Origin: Hermodarchaeum sp048939595
Lineage (GTDB): Archaea > Asgardarchaeota > Hermodarchaeia > Hermodarchaeales > Hermodarchaeaceae
Reading direction: 5' to 3'
Length of the DNA stretch: 15,869 nucleotides
Assembly: GCA_048939595.1 (NCBI GenBank)
Contig: JBHLPI010000046.1
Span: 1-15,869 of the forward strand
Below the pieces are notes generated by a model. It was not told the origin of the DNA. It did not search any database and worked only from the letters and a program-made list of their open reading frames with translations. Position 1 is the first letter of the stretch; every line of letters starts with the position of its first letter. Of this stretch, positions 1-6,872 are shown in pieces. The position numbers were made by a program, and so were the translations under genes.

Positions 1-605
1 TTTAGACCAATAACTTCGCAATCAAGTTGTTTCAGCACATCGAGTAACCATGGAACCGCAGTGCCATTAGCAGCGTCAACTACAACCCGATACTGTTGTT
101 CCTGGATAACGTTCCTGTCTACTTGGTCCAAAACCTTTCGAACCCAGAAGGAACCTACATCCAGAACATTTCGAATCTGTCCGTGAGACTGCCAAGAAAC
201 AGGAACAGCATCGGCCATATTGACCTGCTCAATTTTTCGCTCTATCTCTGGAGGCACTGGTGCTCCATCGGAACCAAGCACTTCAATTCCAGACATATTT
301 GCAGGAATATGACTGCCTGTAATGAGTATCGCCCCAGCTAGATCATGATGACGAGTATACAGGCTTACAGCAGGAGTAATCACTTCGCCACCATAATGCG
401 CATCAGAACCACCTGCCATCAACCCACTGGACGCAGCATTTGTGAGTAGAGGACTACTGGTTCGGTTATCATGGCAGATTAAGATGGGTTCCTGGTTGAA
501 CACGGTAGCAACACTATATCCGATTTGCCAGGCAATGTCAGCACTGAGTTCTTCTGGCACACTGCCACGAATACCGCTTGTACCGAAGTGAGGAGTCCAC
601 GCCAT
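1..605 (-). CDS. Phosphohexomutase (phosphomannomutase/phosphoglucomutase family), N-terminal part, cut by window edge
   Basis: Enzyme of the alpha-D-phosphohexomutase superfamily, which moves phosphate between C1 and C6 of hexose phosphates in the cytosol. Reading the minus strand gives an open frame to the left edge (about 200 residues). It contains the family N-terminal signature FGTSGIRG at residues 6-13, a HDNRTSS segment matching the usual DTRxSS, and an active-site loop reading TGSHIP in place of the common TASHNP. The phosphoserine and its histidine are kept. A later VVVDAANGTA segment fits the start of domain 2. I chose ATG at 605 because it puts FGTSGIRG about where the paralogue at 1527 has FGTQGFRG, and GAGG lies 7 nt upstream. 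An in-frame ATG at 641 lies about 25 nt from a TATA-like box, so a leaderless start there is possible. The metal-binding, sugar-binding and phosphate-binding loops lie outside the window, so the substrate cannot be told. Confidence 0.88.
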   Translation of the reverse strand, partial: MAWTPHFGTSGIRGSVPEELSADIAWQIGYSVATVFNQEPILICHDNRTSSPLLTNAASSGLMAGGSDAHYGGEVITPAVSLYTRHHDLAGAILITGSHIPANMSGIEVLGSDGAPVPPEIERKIEQVNMADAVPVSWQSHGQIRNVLDVGSFWVRKVLDQVDRNVIQEQQYRVVVDAANGTAVPWLLDVLKQLDCEVIGL

Positions 606-647
606 ATTGACGCCTCTGGGAACTGGTTGCCCATAAATCATTGGTCA

Positions 648-670
648 ACGTTTTTAAACCCCTTTTTATA
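648..670. promoter_or_regulatory. Divergent TATA-like promoter region
   Basis: The gap between the minus-strand phosphohexomutase and the plus-strand gene at 738 holds TTTTTATA (663-670) on plus, which reads TATAAAAAGG on minus. A second AT-rich element, TTTAAAAACG, lies at 657-648 on minus. The box sits about 25 nt before the minus ATG at 641 and would give the plus gene a leader of roughly 45 nt. Archaeal TATA boxes lie about 25 nt before transcription start, so one element may serve both directions. This is inferred from spacing and composition only. Confidence 0.45.
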
Positions 671-737
671 GGCTGGTTTTTTCTGCAATGCACAAAGCAA
701 AGAAGTTAAATTCGCAGACTACCTCTAAGAGGTTAGG

Positions 738-1448
738 ATGCGGGTCATTAAGTCTGCGGATTCCCTCGGGAATTCTCCATCAATGGATGAAGACCATCTT
801 GCGGCAATCATTCGTGAGTTTGGACGTTCCATGCGTGAGGTAACCGGAGGCTTAGACGACGCTATGAACCGATGGGAATCAGCTCATCGCAGTTCACTCC
901 GCCCCATCCGAGTCATCCTCGGCTCCTTATCCAAAATTAATTATCTTCGTAACATCGAGGACCTTGGTAAACTGACTTCTTTTGATGGAATAGTAGACCA
1001 CGCAATAACTAAGAACATGGGATTACTCGACAAAGTCCTTCCCAAGGTTTTAGCCTTAGCATCCGATTTTGAAAGCGCGATTCGAAAAATGCGGTTAATG
1101 GAAAAACGGGTTTCTGAACTCCAACGACGGGGGGCCAGTCTCTTGGGTGCAGAAGGGAACGATGAGCAGCGAGTCCGTCAACTGGTTGAAAACGTTGATG
1201 CCCTTAGTGGAAAGCTCCGAGTCATCGTGTGCATGTATGAGGATGAATACCTCTTTCGTATGAAGACTATCCGAAATATCGAGGAACTCTTGGACCCAAA
1301 GGAACTTTATACGAATCTTCTCCTTTGGACAATGGAACCGTACCTTGAATCCGATCGTATCGAAACGATTCGCCGAGAAATTGGAACCCACATTGAAGAA
1401 ACACGGTCCTTAGTGTCGCGGCAGAACGTTCCTACCAACATGTTTTAG
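738..1448 (+). CDS. Unrecognised all-helical, coiled-coil-rich protein
   Basis: I do not recognise this 236-residue protein. It is charged, predicted helical almost throughout, and has no signal peptide or membrane segment. Long amphipathic stretches lie around residues 15-60, 85-135 and 145-190, the middle one rich in Lys/Arg/Glu (for example MRLMEKRVSELQRR), typical of coiled coils. A Leu/Trp-rich segment (YTNLLLWTMEPYL) near 190-203 precedes a last short helix. The ATG at 738 is preceded by AGAGG; an in-frame ATG at 783 (MDEDHLAAII) is an alternative that would drop 15 polar residues. It diverges from the left-edge phosphohexomutase and is followed after 78 nt by a second one with its own promoter-like element, so it is probably a single transcript. 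A scaffold or membrane-curvature helical bundle would fit the pattern, but nothing in the sequence proves it. Confidence 0.75.
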   Translation: MRVIKSADSLGNSPSMDEDHLAAIIREFGRSMREVTGGLDDAMNRWESAHRSSLRPIRVILGSLSKINYLRNIEDLGKLTSFDGIVDHAITKNMGLLDKVLPKVLALASDFESAIRKMRLMEKRVSELQRRGASLLGAEGNDEQRVRQLVENVDALSGKLRVIVCMYEDEYLFRMKTIRNIEELLDPKELYTNLLLWTMEPYLESDRIETIRREIGTHIEETRSLVSRQNVPTNMF

Positions 1449-1473
1449 GCCACCAACGCGGTCACGGCTTAGC

Positions 1474-1486
1474 CTACATATTAATA
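1474..1486 (+). promoter_or_regulatory. TATA-like element upstream of the phosphohexomutase
   Basis: The short gap after the helical-protein gene contains TACATATTAATAC, the only strongly AT-rich patch there. Transcription would start near 1505-1510 and give a leader of about 20 nt before the TTG start at 1527, with AGAGG between. Inferred from position and base composition. Confidence 0.35.
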
Positions 1487-1526
1487 CTTTAACGGGTAGG
1501 TTTGAGTTGAACGAGAGGATCGGCTG

Positions 1527-2903
1527 TTGACCCAATTATTTGGTACTCAAGGATTTCGTGGAAAAGTCAATCTGGACCTGAATTCGGTCATAGCACATGA
1601 CATTGGACTCACCCTCGCAGGATATCTAGGAAGCCAAAACAAAATAGGCGTGGGATGGGATACTCGACAGTCTAGCGAAATGCTAGGATTTGCATTTAGT
1701 GCAGGTCTGATGACAGGTGGCTGTAACGTTTACTTATTTGGGTTAGTACCTACACCCATGCTATCTTATGCGATTCCTCAGCTAGGATTGAATGGCGGCG
1801 TAATGATAACTGCAAGTCATAATCCCCCAGAATATAATGGCATTAAATTATGGAGTGCCGATGGCGCCTCGTTTACACCCGACATGGAACTTGAAATCGA
1901 AAACCAATATCTAGCAAGGGAGAATACTACTACAACTTGGCAAGACTGTGGACGACTTGAACCCGCTGATGATTTTCGGCTTCAATATATTGAGAGTCTC
2001 TTGGAGCAGATTGATTCCAGGTTAATTTCTCAACAGGAATTCCGAATAAGTGCCGATTGTGGAGGTGGGGCTGCAGCCACGGTGGCACCTGTCCTTTTGA
2101 ACGCGGTGGGAGCAGAAAATACGCTGCTGTTTTGTGAACCAGATGGATTATTTCGTAACCGATTACCCGAACCAAAGGAAAGTAACCTCACCAAGCTAAT
2201 TACGTATGTGAAAGAAAACAACCTAGACTTGGGGATGGCATGGGATGGAGACGCGGACCGTATCATTTTCGTCACGGACCAGGGTCGATATTTGCCTGGC
2301 GACCGAGGGTTCGCGCTGGCTGCTTATCAGACTCTTCGAGATCTTCAAGAGAAACCCAAACGAATAGTTACACAGATTGCGACCAGCGACGTAATTTACG
2401 ATATTGCTCATGAAGTGGATGCTGAGGTAATTGAAACCAGAGTAGGCGAGCCGTACATTGTATCTGAAATGAAGAAAAATAATGCTGTAATTGGTGGCGA
2501 GGAAAACGGGGGAGTGGTGTATCGTGGCTGGTCATGGACCCGAGAAGGAATGCTCACCCCCCTCAAGGTTCTTGAACTTCTTGCTTCGGAGAATAAATCG
2601 TTGGAAGAAATGGATCGACAGTTTCCAGCCTACTTCCAGGTGAAGGAGGGGATACCCTGTTCAAATCAGCAGAAGGAACTTCTACTCTCCCAGATTCGAA
2701 ATGCTGTTCCCACTGATACCCATGTAAATGTCAGGGATGGAGTGAAGCTCCGCTATTCGGATGGATGGATCCTTCTCCGCCCCTCAGGAACCGAACCACT
2801 ATTTCGTGTCTTTGCTGAAGCCAAAACAAAGACCCGAGCACAAGCATTAGCTACCCAAGGATTGAAACTAGTGGAACAAGTCCACCAAGAATTAAAGGAG
2901 TAA
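1527..2903 (+). CDS. Phosphohexomutase (phosphoglucosamine/phosphomannomutase type)
   Basis: Complete 458-residue alpha-D-phosphohexomutase, interconverting hexose 1- and 6-phosphates for nucleotide-sugar synthesis. All four active-site loops are visible: TASHNP at 95-100 with phosphoserine Ser97, the Mg-binding loop DGDADR at 240-245, the sugar-binding GEENGG at 324-329, and the phosphate-binding RPSGTEP at 418-424. FGTQGFRG at 5-12 is the N-terminal signature, and the length is normal for the family. The start is TTG, placed by this signature and by AGAGG 9 nt upstream. The sugar-binding loop reads GEENGG where many members have GEQSGH or GExSGG, which does not settle the substrate. Archaeal members act on glucosamine, mannose or glucose phosphates, so the exact activity is left open. 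Its stop abuts the ThrRS editing-domain gene, so the two are probably cotranscribed. A diverged paralogue lies on the other strand at the left edge. Confidence 0.93.
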   Translation: MTQLFGTQGFRGKVNLDLNSVIAHDIGLTLAGYLGSQNKIGVGWDTRQSSEMLGFAFSAGLMTGGCNVYLFGLVPTPMLSYAIPQLGLNGGVMITASHNPPEYNGIKLWSADGASFTPDMELEIENQYLARENTTTTWQDCGRLEPADDFRLQYIESLLEQIDSRLISQQEFRISADCGGGAAATVAPVLLNAVGAENTLLFCEPDGLFRNRLPEPKESNLTKLITYVKENNLDLGMAWDGDADRIIFVTDQGRYLPGDRGFALAAYQTLRDLQEKPKRIVTQIATSDVIYDIAHEVDAEVIETRVGEPYIVSEMKKNNAVIGGEENGGVVYRGWSWTREGMLTPLKVLELLASENKSLEEMDRQFPAYFQVKEGIPCSNQQKELLLSQIRNAVPTDTHVNVRDGVKLRYSDGWILLRPSGTEPLFRVFAEAKTKTRAQALATQGLKLVEQVHQELKE

Positions 2904-2909
2904 ATGAAG

Positions 2910-3332
2910 ATGCGATTGTTAATCTTTCATGGAAACCTATCATACAAACCTACTGAAGCCGTGAAAATCAGTGTAAGAGACGAAGCAACAGCAGGAGAAC
3001 GGAGAGATTTTGAAAACTGCTTAACGATATTTTGTGCCATTGAAGCCTCTGATGAGGGACGATTATCAGAAATCGCTAAGAAAGCCATGGAAGAAATCCA
3101 GCTTGTAGCAGACCGAGTAAAAGTAAAAAACATCGTTTTGTATCCTCATGCGCACATATTTCCTCGAAAACTCGCAAAACCAAAATTTGCAGTGCGGATG
3201 CTCCAAACTCTTAGCCAAGCCCTTCAAGAACAAGGCTTCACAGTTCATCAGACACCCTTTGGCTGGTACAAAGCGTTTAAACTCGAATGCTTCGGCCACC
3301 CCCTTTCGGAGTCTGGTCGTACAATTGATTGA
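2910..3332 (+). CDS. Free-standing archaeal threonyl-tRNA synthetase editing domain
   Basis: Matches the archaea-specific N-terminal editing domain of ThrRS, a D-aminoacyl-tRNA-deacylase-like fold that removes serine mischarged onto tRNA-Thr. The frame opens MRLLIFHG as family members do. It carries the conserved YPHAH motif (78-82 from this start), GWYKAFKLEC (118-127) with the Tyr-Lys pair known from the Pyrococcus domain to line the editing site, and GHPLSE near the end. The protein stops right after that point, at about 140 residues, exactly where a full ThrRS would continue into its catalytic core, and no synthetase domain follows in any frame. Two in-frame ATGs exist; I chose the second because AAAGGAG at 2894-2900 lies 9 nt before it and only 3 nt before the ATG at 2904. 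It probably edits in trans for a ThrRS encoded elsewhere, as the split ThrRS-cat/ThrRS-ed system of some Crenarchaeota does. Confidence 0.85.
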   Translation: MRLLIFHGNLSYKPTEAVKISVRDEATAGERRDFENCLTIFCAIEASDEGRLSEIAKKAMEEIQLVADRVKVKNIVLYPHAHIFPRKLAKPKFAVRMLQTLSQALQEQGFTVHQTPFGWYKAFKLECFGHPLSESGRTID

Positions 3333-3385
3333 GGGGGCGTGTGATAGCACAAAGTTTTTGAAGCAAGGCGGTATGCTCCTCTCAG

Positions 3386-3427
3386 GTAGTCGTGCTCTTA
3401 GCTGAGTTTACTGCTAACAGCAACTAC
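3386..3427 (+). other. Imperfect inverted repeat in the leader of eS26
   Basis: The 120-nt gap before the eS26 start holds GTAGT (3386-3390) and its complement ACTAC (3423-3427), flanking a smaller TGCTaacAGCA hairpin. A further GAGGGG/CTCCTC pairing is possible just upstream. This could be a weak leader structure, since ribosomal-protein leaders are sometimes regulatory. The stems are short and may be chance. I see no tRNA or other RNA gene here. Confidence 0.2.
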
Positions 3428-3452
3428 TGTGTATCTTCGAGATGATTGTATA

Positions 3453-3725
3453 TTGCCATCGAAACGGAAAAGTGGCGGTCGTACGAAGGGTGCGACTGGT
3501 CGTGGAGCCACAGTTCAGTGTACACAGTGTGGCAAAGTAGTACCACGTGATAAAGCGAAGAAACGAACTTCACGTGCGTCTTTTGTGGACCCGCAGATGG
3601 CGCGGGAGCTTCGCCGTTCGGGCACCTTCATTCCTGCTCGTCGTGTGACCAAGTGGTATTGCGTTAGTTGTGCTGTTCACCGAGGTGTGGTAACCATTCG
3701 AAGTCGAAAGGACCGTAAAGGATGA
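3453..3725 (+). CDS. rps26e: Ribosomal protein eS26 (S26e)
   Basis: Small-subunit ribosomal protein eS26, which sits by the mRNA exit site and the 3' end of 16S rRNA. It opens MPSKRKSGGR, a basic N-terminus typical of the family. It has the zinc-binding cysteine pairs CTQC and CVSC, the eukaryote-like segments VPRDKAKK and WYCVSCAVHRGVV, and a basic tail RSRKDRKG. The start is called as TTG at 3453 (90 residues) because MPSKRKSGG fits the family start. A GTG at 3429 would add eight residues with no family likeness. The family is found in TACK and Asgard archaea and eukaryotes but not in classic Euryarchaeota, which helps place the organism. The next gene starts 49 nt downstream on the same strand. 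Confidence 0.93.
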   Translation: MPSKRKSGGRTKGATGRGATVQCTQCGKVVPRDKAKKRTSRASFVDPQMARELRRSGTFIPARRVTKWYCVSCAVHRGVVTIRSRKDRKG

Positions 3726-3774
3726 GAAGTGGTATCCAACTAAGTTGGATTAGCGCTCCAGGGAATACTAGCGG

Positions 3775-4404
3775 ATGGAGGGGCATGTTCTGAATCTGAC
3801 TATCGTAGTTGACGCTCTTCGAGCACAGACCTCTGATGAGTTTCTCATTCGCGATGTTCCTGGAACTAGTGGCCGGCTTGATGTTGTATGCCGAATTTTT
3901 GTTTCTGCATTTCGAACCGTTCCAAAGCTAGCCCCGTCTATTCAGCTTAACGCAGTATTGGGAGGCCCGCCTAGCCCGCCACTTCGAATTTGTATTGATT
4001 TTGGGAATGCGACTCAGTTTCCCGAAAGTGAACTTGAATGCGCGATAATTCTGAAAAGCGTCCTGCATCATTACCGAACAAAAGGTCCTGGGCAAAATCC
4101 GCAATGGCCACAATTTTCGATCCACCCGCAGGGTTTCAGGGAAACGTTGCAGGCTGTCATTTCTGAGAAAAGCCAAATTCTGTATTTAGTTGAATCAGGG
4201 GAACCACTTCAAGAAGTGAAGTTGGATTTAACTCAACCAATTGTTCTCATTTTGGGAGATGATCAGGGGCTTTCAAAGGAACACGAAACACATGTTTATT
4301 CCTATCCTGTGCAAGAGGTTTGTATCGGAACACGAAGCCTTTTGGGAAGTCATGTGATTAGTTTAGTTCTACGTGAGTTAATGCGACGCTATGAATCTAA
4401 ATGA
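3775..4404 (+). CDS. trmY: tRNA (pseudouridine-54 N1)-methyltransferase TrmY
   Basis: SPOUT-class S-adenosylmethionine-dependent methyltransferase that converts pseudouridine 54 in the tRNA T-loop to N1-methylpseudouridine, a modification of archaeal tRNAs. The 209-residue protein has the TrmY N-terminal signature DVPGTSGRLDVV (27-38), LGGPPSPP (62-69), an IHPQGF segment before the knot, and the SPOUT cofactor knot VLILGDDQGL (157-166) followed by CIGTRSLLGSHVISLVLREL. Length is normal. It follows eS26 and precedes a PadR-like gene 9 nt after its stop, so the three plus-strand genes may share a transcript. Its neighbours are mostly translation genes, which fits a tRNA-modification role. Confidence 0.88.
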   Translation: MEGHVLNLTIVVDALRAQTSDEFLIRDVPGTSGRLDVVCRIFVSAFRTVPKLAPSIQLNAVLGGPPSPPLRICIDFGNATQFPESELECAIILKSVLHHYRTKGPGQNPQWPQFSIHPQGFRETLQAVISEKSQILYLVESGEPLQEVKLDLTQPIVLILGDDQGLSKEHETHVYSYPVQEVCIGTRSLLGSHVISLVLRELMRRYESK

Positions 4405-4413
4405 ACTTATGGG

Positions 4414-4830
4414 ATGCTGGTGATTATGACGGCCAACATTGAATTTCTTCAAGCCCTTGAGAAATACGCGAATCATGATACGAAAGCAATGAGACGGTTA
4501 ATAACTCGAACCACAAAAGAGAATCTTTGGCTGTATGTTCTAACGCTCTTAGAAGAGCGTGACTACTTCGCTTATGAATTGCAAGGAGCGATTAAGGAAC
4601 GTTATGGAGTGAAAATTGCGTCTGTGACAGCCTATGTTTTGTTGTATAAACTTCAACGTGATGGACTGGTTGAATTAAGTGAAGAGCGTAAAGAGGGGCG
4701 TCGACCGACACGGAAATATTATCGGATAACCGGTTTAGGTCTAAGCACTTTGAATCAGGCTAGGGATTATCTTGTGCTACTTGTGAAGACTCTGAATCCA
4801 TCTTGGATAACGCACGATATGCCGCAATAG
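4414..4830 (+). CDS. PadR-family winged-helix transcriptional regulator
   Basis: A 138-residue DNA-binding protein of the PadR winged-helix type. The helix-turn-helix reads from LWLYVLTLLEERDYFAYEL through ASVTAYVLLYKLQRDGLV, and the wing carries the family hallmark in which a Gly-Arg-Arg-Pro stretch leads to RKYYRIT. A C-terminal helix (LNQARDYLVLLVKTL) probably dimerises. Possible starts are ATG at 4414, GTG at 4420 and ATG at 4426; none has a well-spaced ribosome site, so translation may be coupled to trmY. The last 71 nt lie inside the convergent CDP-alcohol phosphotransferase gene. The effector and target genes are not evident. Confidence 0.85.
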   Translation: MLVIMTANIEFLQALEKYANHDTKAMRRLITRTTKENLWLYVLTLLEERDYFAYELQGAIKERYGVKIASVTAYVLLYKLQRDGLVELSEERKEGRRPTRKYYRITGLGLSTLNQARDYLVLLVKTLNPSWITHDMPQ

Positions 4831-5431
4831 TGCGTTGGATTACAGTAAGGTGTGCAAGAATTGCCACGAGTATAATGCCATATGCAATCCAATTATCAAT
4901 GCCATAGAAGAGTGGTGGTGCAAACAGGATGCCTAACACTGTAAGATACTGCAGTAAAGTCACAGCCATTATGATAATTAGACGTTCGGGGCGTTCAGCA
5001 ATTCCGATGCCCAACTGCGTCACTCCAGCGGCTTCGGCTCGTGCTCGAGCATAGCTTACGAGTAAGCTTCCAACGATTGCAAGGATACCCCAGAAGGTGG
5101 AAATCCAACCGCCCAGTATAATTCCGAATAGAACTATTGCATCACTATATCGATCACAGATACTGTCTAGCACGCCACCAAAGGGGGAGGTTTTTCCTGT
5201 GGCTCTAGCGACCGCGCCATCAAGGGCATCGACGAAGCCAGATAGTAAGAGGAGAAGAAGCGCTAGTGCTAATTGCTGCTGAAAATACATCCAAGCGGCC
5301 ATTGTCGCAACCACCGGTCCTAGAAGCGTCAAGACATTGGGAGGAATCCTAGACTTGGCGACGACTCGTGCAACTGGTGCAAAAACTCGTTTGAATTGCT
5401 CCTTGATGCGTCCAATTACCACTGCGAACAC
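4760..5431 (-). CDS. CDP-alcohol phosphotransferase, archaetidylinositol-phosphate-synthase type
   Basis: Integral membrane enzyme of the CDP-alcohol phosphatidyltransferase family, which joins a polar alcohol to CDP-archaeol to make phospholipid heads. The family motif D-x2-D-G-x2-A-R-x8-G-x3-D-x3-D is complete: Asp68, Asp71, Gly72, Ala75, Arg76, Gly85, Asp89, Asp93. The 223-residue protein has about six hydrophobic segments. The segment SPFGGVLDSICDRYSD resembles archaetidylinositol-phosphate synthases, which use L-myo-inositol 1-phosphate. That substrate is inferred; glycerol phosphate or serine enzymes share the core motif. The start is GTG. The 3' end overlaps the PadR gene tail to tail, and the two frames share 71 nt. 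It points away from the PhoU-like genes. Confidence 0.88.
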   Translation of the reverse strand: MFAVVIGRIKEQFKRVFAPVARVVAKSRIPPNVLTLLGPVVATMAAWMYFQQQLALALLLLLLSGFVDALDGAVARATGKTSPFGGVLDSICDRYSDAIVLFGIILGGWISTFWGILAIVGSLLVSYARARAEAAGVTQLGIGIAERPERLIIIMAVTLLQYLTVLGILFAPPLFYGIDNWIAYGIILVAILAHLTVIQRTIAAYRALSKMDSESSQVAQDNP

Positions 5432-5465
5432 GCTCTTCGATTGATGATAGTCTTGTATTCAGGTG

Positions 5466-5477
5466 TCTATTAAGATT
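5466..5477 (-). promoter_or_regulatory. TATA-like element for the CDP-alcohol phosphotransferase gene
   Basis: On the minus strand the sequence reads AATCTTAATAGA, about 35-45 nt before the GTG start. That would give a short leader of roughly 10-15 nt. It is the most TATA-like patch in the 150-nt divergent gap before the PhoU-like gene; no comparable element is clear for the plus strand. Inferred. Confidence 0.3.
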
Positions 5478-5581
5478 CTTTGCATCGTTAGATAACTCGA
5501 AACACTGAAAAGCGTGTTCTTCAAAGAAAGCGTATTGGAAGTAATGGACCTCCATCTTTTCTGGGAGCCCGTGACACCGTT

Positions 5582-6190
5582 ATGCAAGAGGAACTGCGCG
5601 AAGTTGAGTATCAACCCATTCCAGTCCGCGACCTATTGGTGGAAATGAAAGACCTCAGCGAATTAATGATTGATCTCGCTTATTCCGCCGTCATGTTCAA
5701 TGACAAAGATTTAGCTGAAGAAGTCATGGATATGGAAGAACGCGTTGATTACCTTAGTTATCTACTGCTCATGAATGCATCGTTAGCGGTTCGAGACAAA
5801 AAGGATGCCGAACAGATAGTGAGCATCATGAAAACAGCCTCGGCAGCCAATAAGATCAGCGACGCTGCAGCAGATATCGCAGGACTTGTCCTGCACGATA
5901 TCGGTATCCCAGGAATATTGTGGTTAGCAGTGAGCCAGGCTGACGAGATAGTGGGTCGAGCTACTATCTTAAAAAAATCAATGCTGGTAGAAAAGACACT
6001 ATCGGATATCAATCTTGAAGAAGAAATCGGGGCAGATATCATTGCAATCCAGCGAAAGAGGAGTTGGACAATTAATCCACCCGAATCCTTTGAATTGAAT
6101 AAAGGAGATCGAGTTATTGCGCGAGGTTCCGCGGATAGCATAAAGAAACTCCAGAGGTTGGCCGCAGGTGAGCTTGAAGAGATTGCTTAA
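5582..6190 (+). CDS. PhoU-like / TrkA-C (RCK_C) domain protein, copy 1
   Basis: Cytosolic 202-residue protein with an N-terminal PhoU-like helical half (about 15-120, with MKDLSELMIDLAYSAV and the acidic DLAEEVMDMEERVD) and a C-terminal TrkA-C/RCK_C half (about 130-200). The latter ends in the typical pattern ESFELNKGDRVIARGSADSIKKL. In archaea, tandem proteins of this build are usually encoded beside cation channels or transporters, and RCK_C domains bind small ligands to gate them. No membrane channel gene is next to it here, which is unusual. The start ATG at 5582 lacks a strong ribosome site. Its last 23 nt overlap the next gene, a clear paralogue, so the two are translationally coupled and probably form a heteromer. 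Role in ion homeostasis is inferred from the domains. Confidence 0.82.
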   Translation: MQEELREVEYQPIPVRDLLVEMKDLSELMIDLAYSAVMFNDKDLAEEVMDMEERVDYLSYLLLMNASLAVRDKKDAEQIVSIMKTASAANKISDAAADIAGLVLHDIGIPGILWLAVSQADEIVGRATILKKSMLVEKTLSDINLEEEIGADIIAIQRKRSWTINPPESFELNKGDRVIARGSADSIKKLQRLAAGELEEIA

Positions 6191-6785
6191 AACCCCCACA
6201 GGAGAAGAAACACCAGAAGAACGCATCCTAGCGATGCTCATTCAAATGAAAGACACCTCAGAGCTTCTCATCAACCTTGCATACACGGCCTTGCTGACCA
6301 ACAATAAGGATATTGCCGAAGATATTTTTGAATTAGAAGAGAAATTTGACAGTTTCCACACCGAGTTTGAACTTGAAGTCTTACGAATGGAATTAGAAGA
6401 AGGCGAAGAAAAACGCCGTTTGGGACTCATCCGACTAGGTGTGGCCGCAGAAAACCTTGCAGACGCTGCTGCTCAAATGGCGGAAATCGTACTTCGCGGG
6501 GTAGATGTCCACCCGCTCTTGCGTCTTGCATTAAAGGACGCCGATGAACGAGTAAGTCGCCAAATTGTGGACCCAAGCTCGCTCCTCGCGAAGAAAACTC
6601 TGCGTCAACTCAGGCTAGAAGATCATGGCACCCGAATCTTTGCTGTGAAACGCAAGGATAATTGGACCTATGATCCGCGCGGGCGATTCAAGCTACTCCC
6701 TGGTGACATCATTTATGCAGGGGGGTATAAGGAAGCGGTTGAAAAACTTGAAGAAGCCGCCCAGGGTAAAATCCAAGAATTATAA
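6168..6785 (+). CDS. PhoU-like / TrkA-C (RCK_C) domain protein, copy 2
   Basis: A 205-residue paralogue of the preceding protein with the same order of parts: helical PhoU-like half with MKDTSELLINLAYTALL and DIAEDIFELEEKFD, a helix with LGVAAENLADAAAQMAEIVLRGVDVHP, then RCK_C from about 140 with LAKKTLRQLRLEDHG and FKLLPGDIIYAGG. Likeness to copy 1 runs through both halves, so the pair arose by duplication. GTG at 6168 lies inside the end of copy 1 and gives a 23-nt overlap. TTG at 6174 or 6183 are alternatives, and the sequence does not decide. Expected to act with copy 1 as a ligand-sensing regulator of a cation transporter encoded elsewhere; this is inference from the family. Confidence 0.82.
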   Translation: MSLKRLLKTPTGEETPEERILAMLIQMKDTSELLINLAYTALLTNNKDIAEDIFELEEKFDSFHTEFELEVLRMELEEGEEKRRLGLIRLGVAAENLADAAAQMAEIVLRGVDVHPLLRLALKDADERVSRQIVDPSSLLAKKTLRQLRLEDHGTRIFAVKRKDNWTYDPRGRFKLLPGDIIYAGGYKEAVEKLEEAAQGKIQEL

Positions 6786-6823
6786 TTCCTTCTAATTTTT
6801 CGAATGTACGTGTAGAGCCAAAA

Positions 6824-6834
6824 CCTAATTATAT
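6824..6834 (+). promoter_or_regulatory. TATA box of trxB
   Basis: The gap before trxB contains CTAATTATATCC with purine-rich AAAACC just before it, like an archaeal TFB-recognition element plus TATA box. Start of transcription would fall near 6857, leaving a leader of about 16 nt before the ATG at 6873. This is the clearest TATA-like element in the window. Confidence 0.5.
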
Positions 6835-6872
6835 CCGACCCTCCGTCTCAGAGAAACTAAGGCGAAATAAAA

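Noticed and set aside
3148..3405. Frame overlapping the end of the ThrRS editing domain that might continue the synthetase
   Set aside because: The 85-residue translation is not ThrRS-like, so a frameshifted full synthetase is not supported.
3333..3452. A tRNA or C/D-box RNA in the gap before eS26
   Set aside because: No T-loop GGTTCRA, no cloverleaf pairing, and box-like TGATA/CTGA words are too few and badly spaced.
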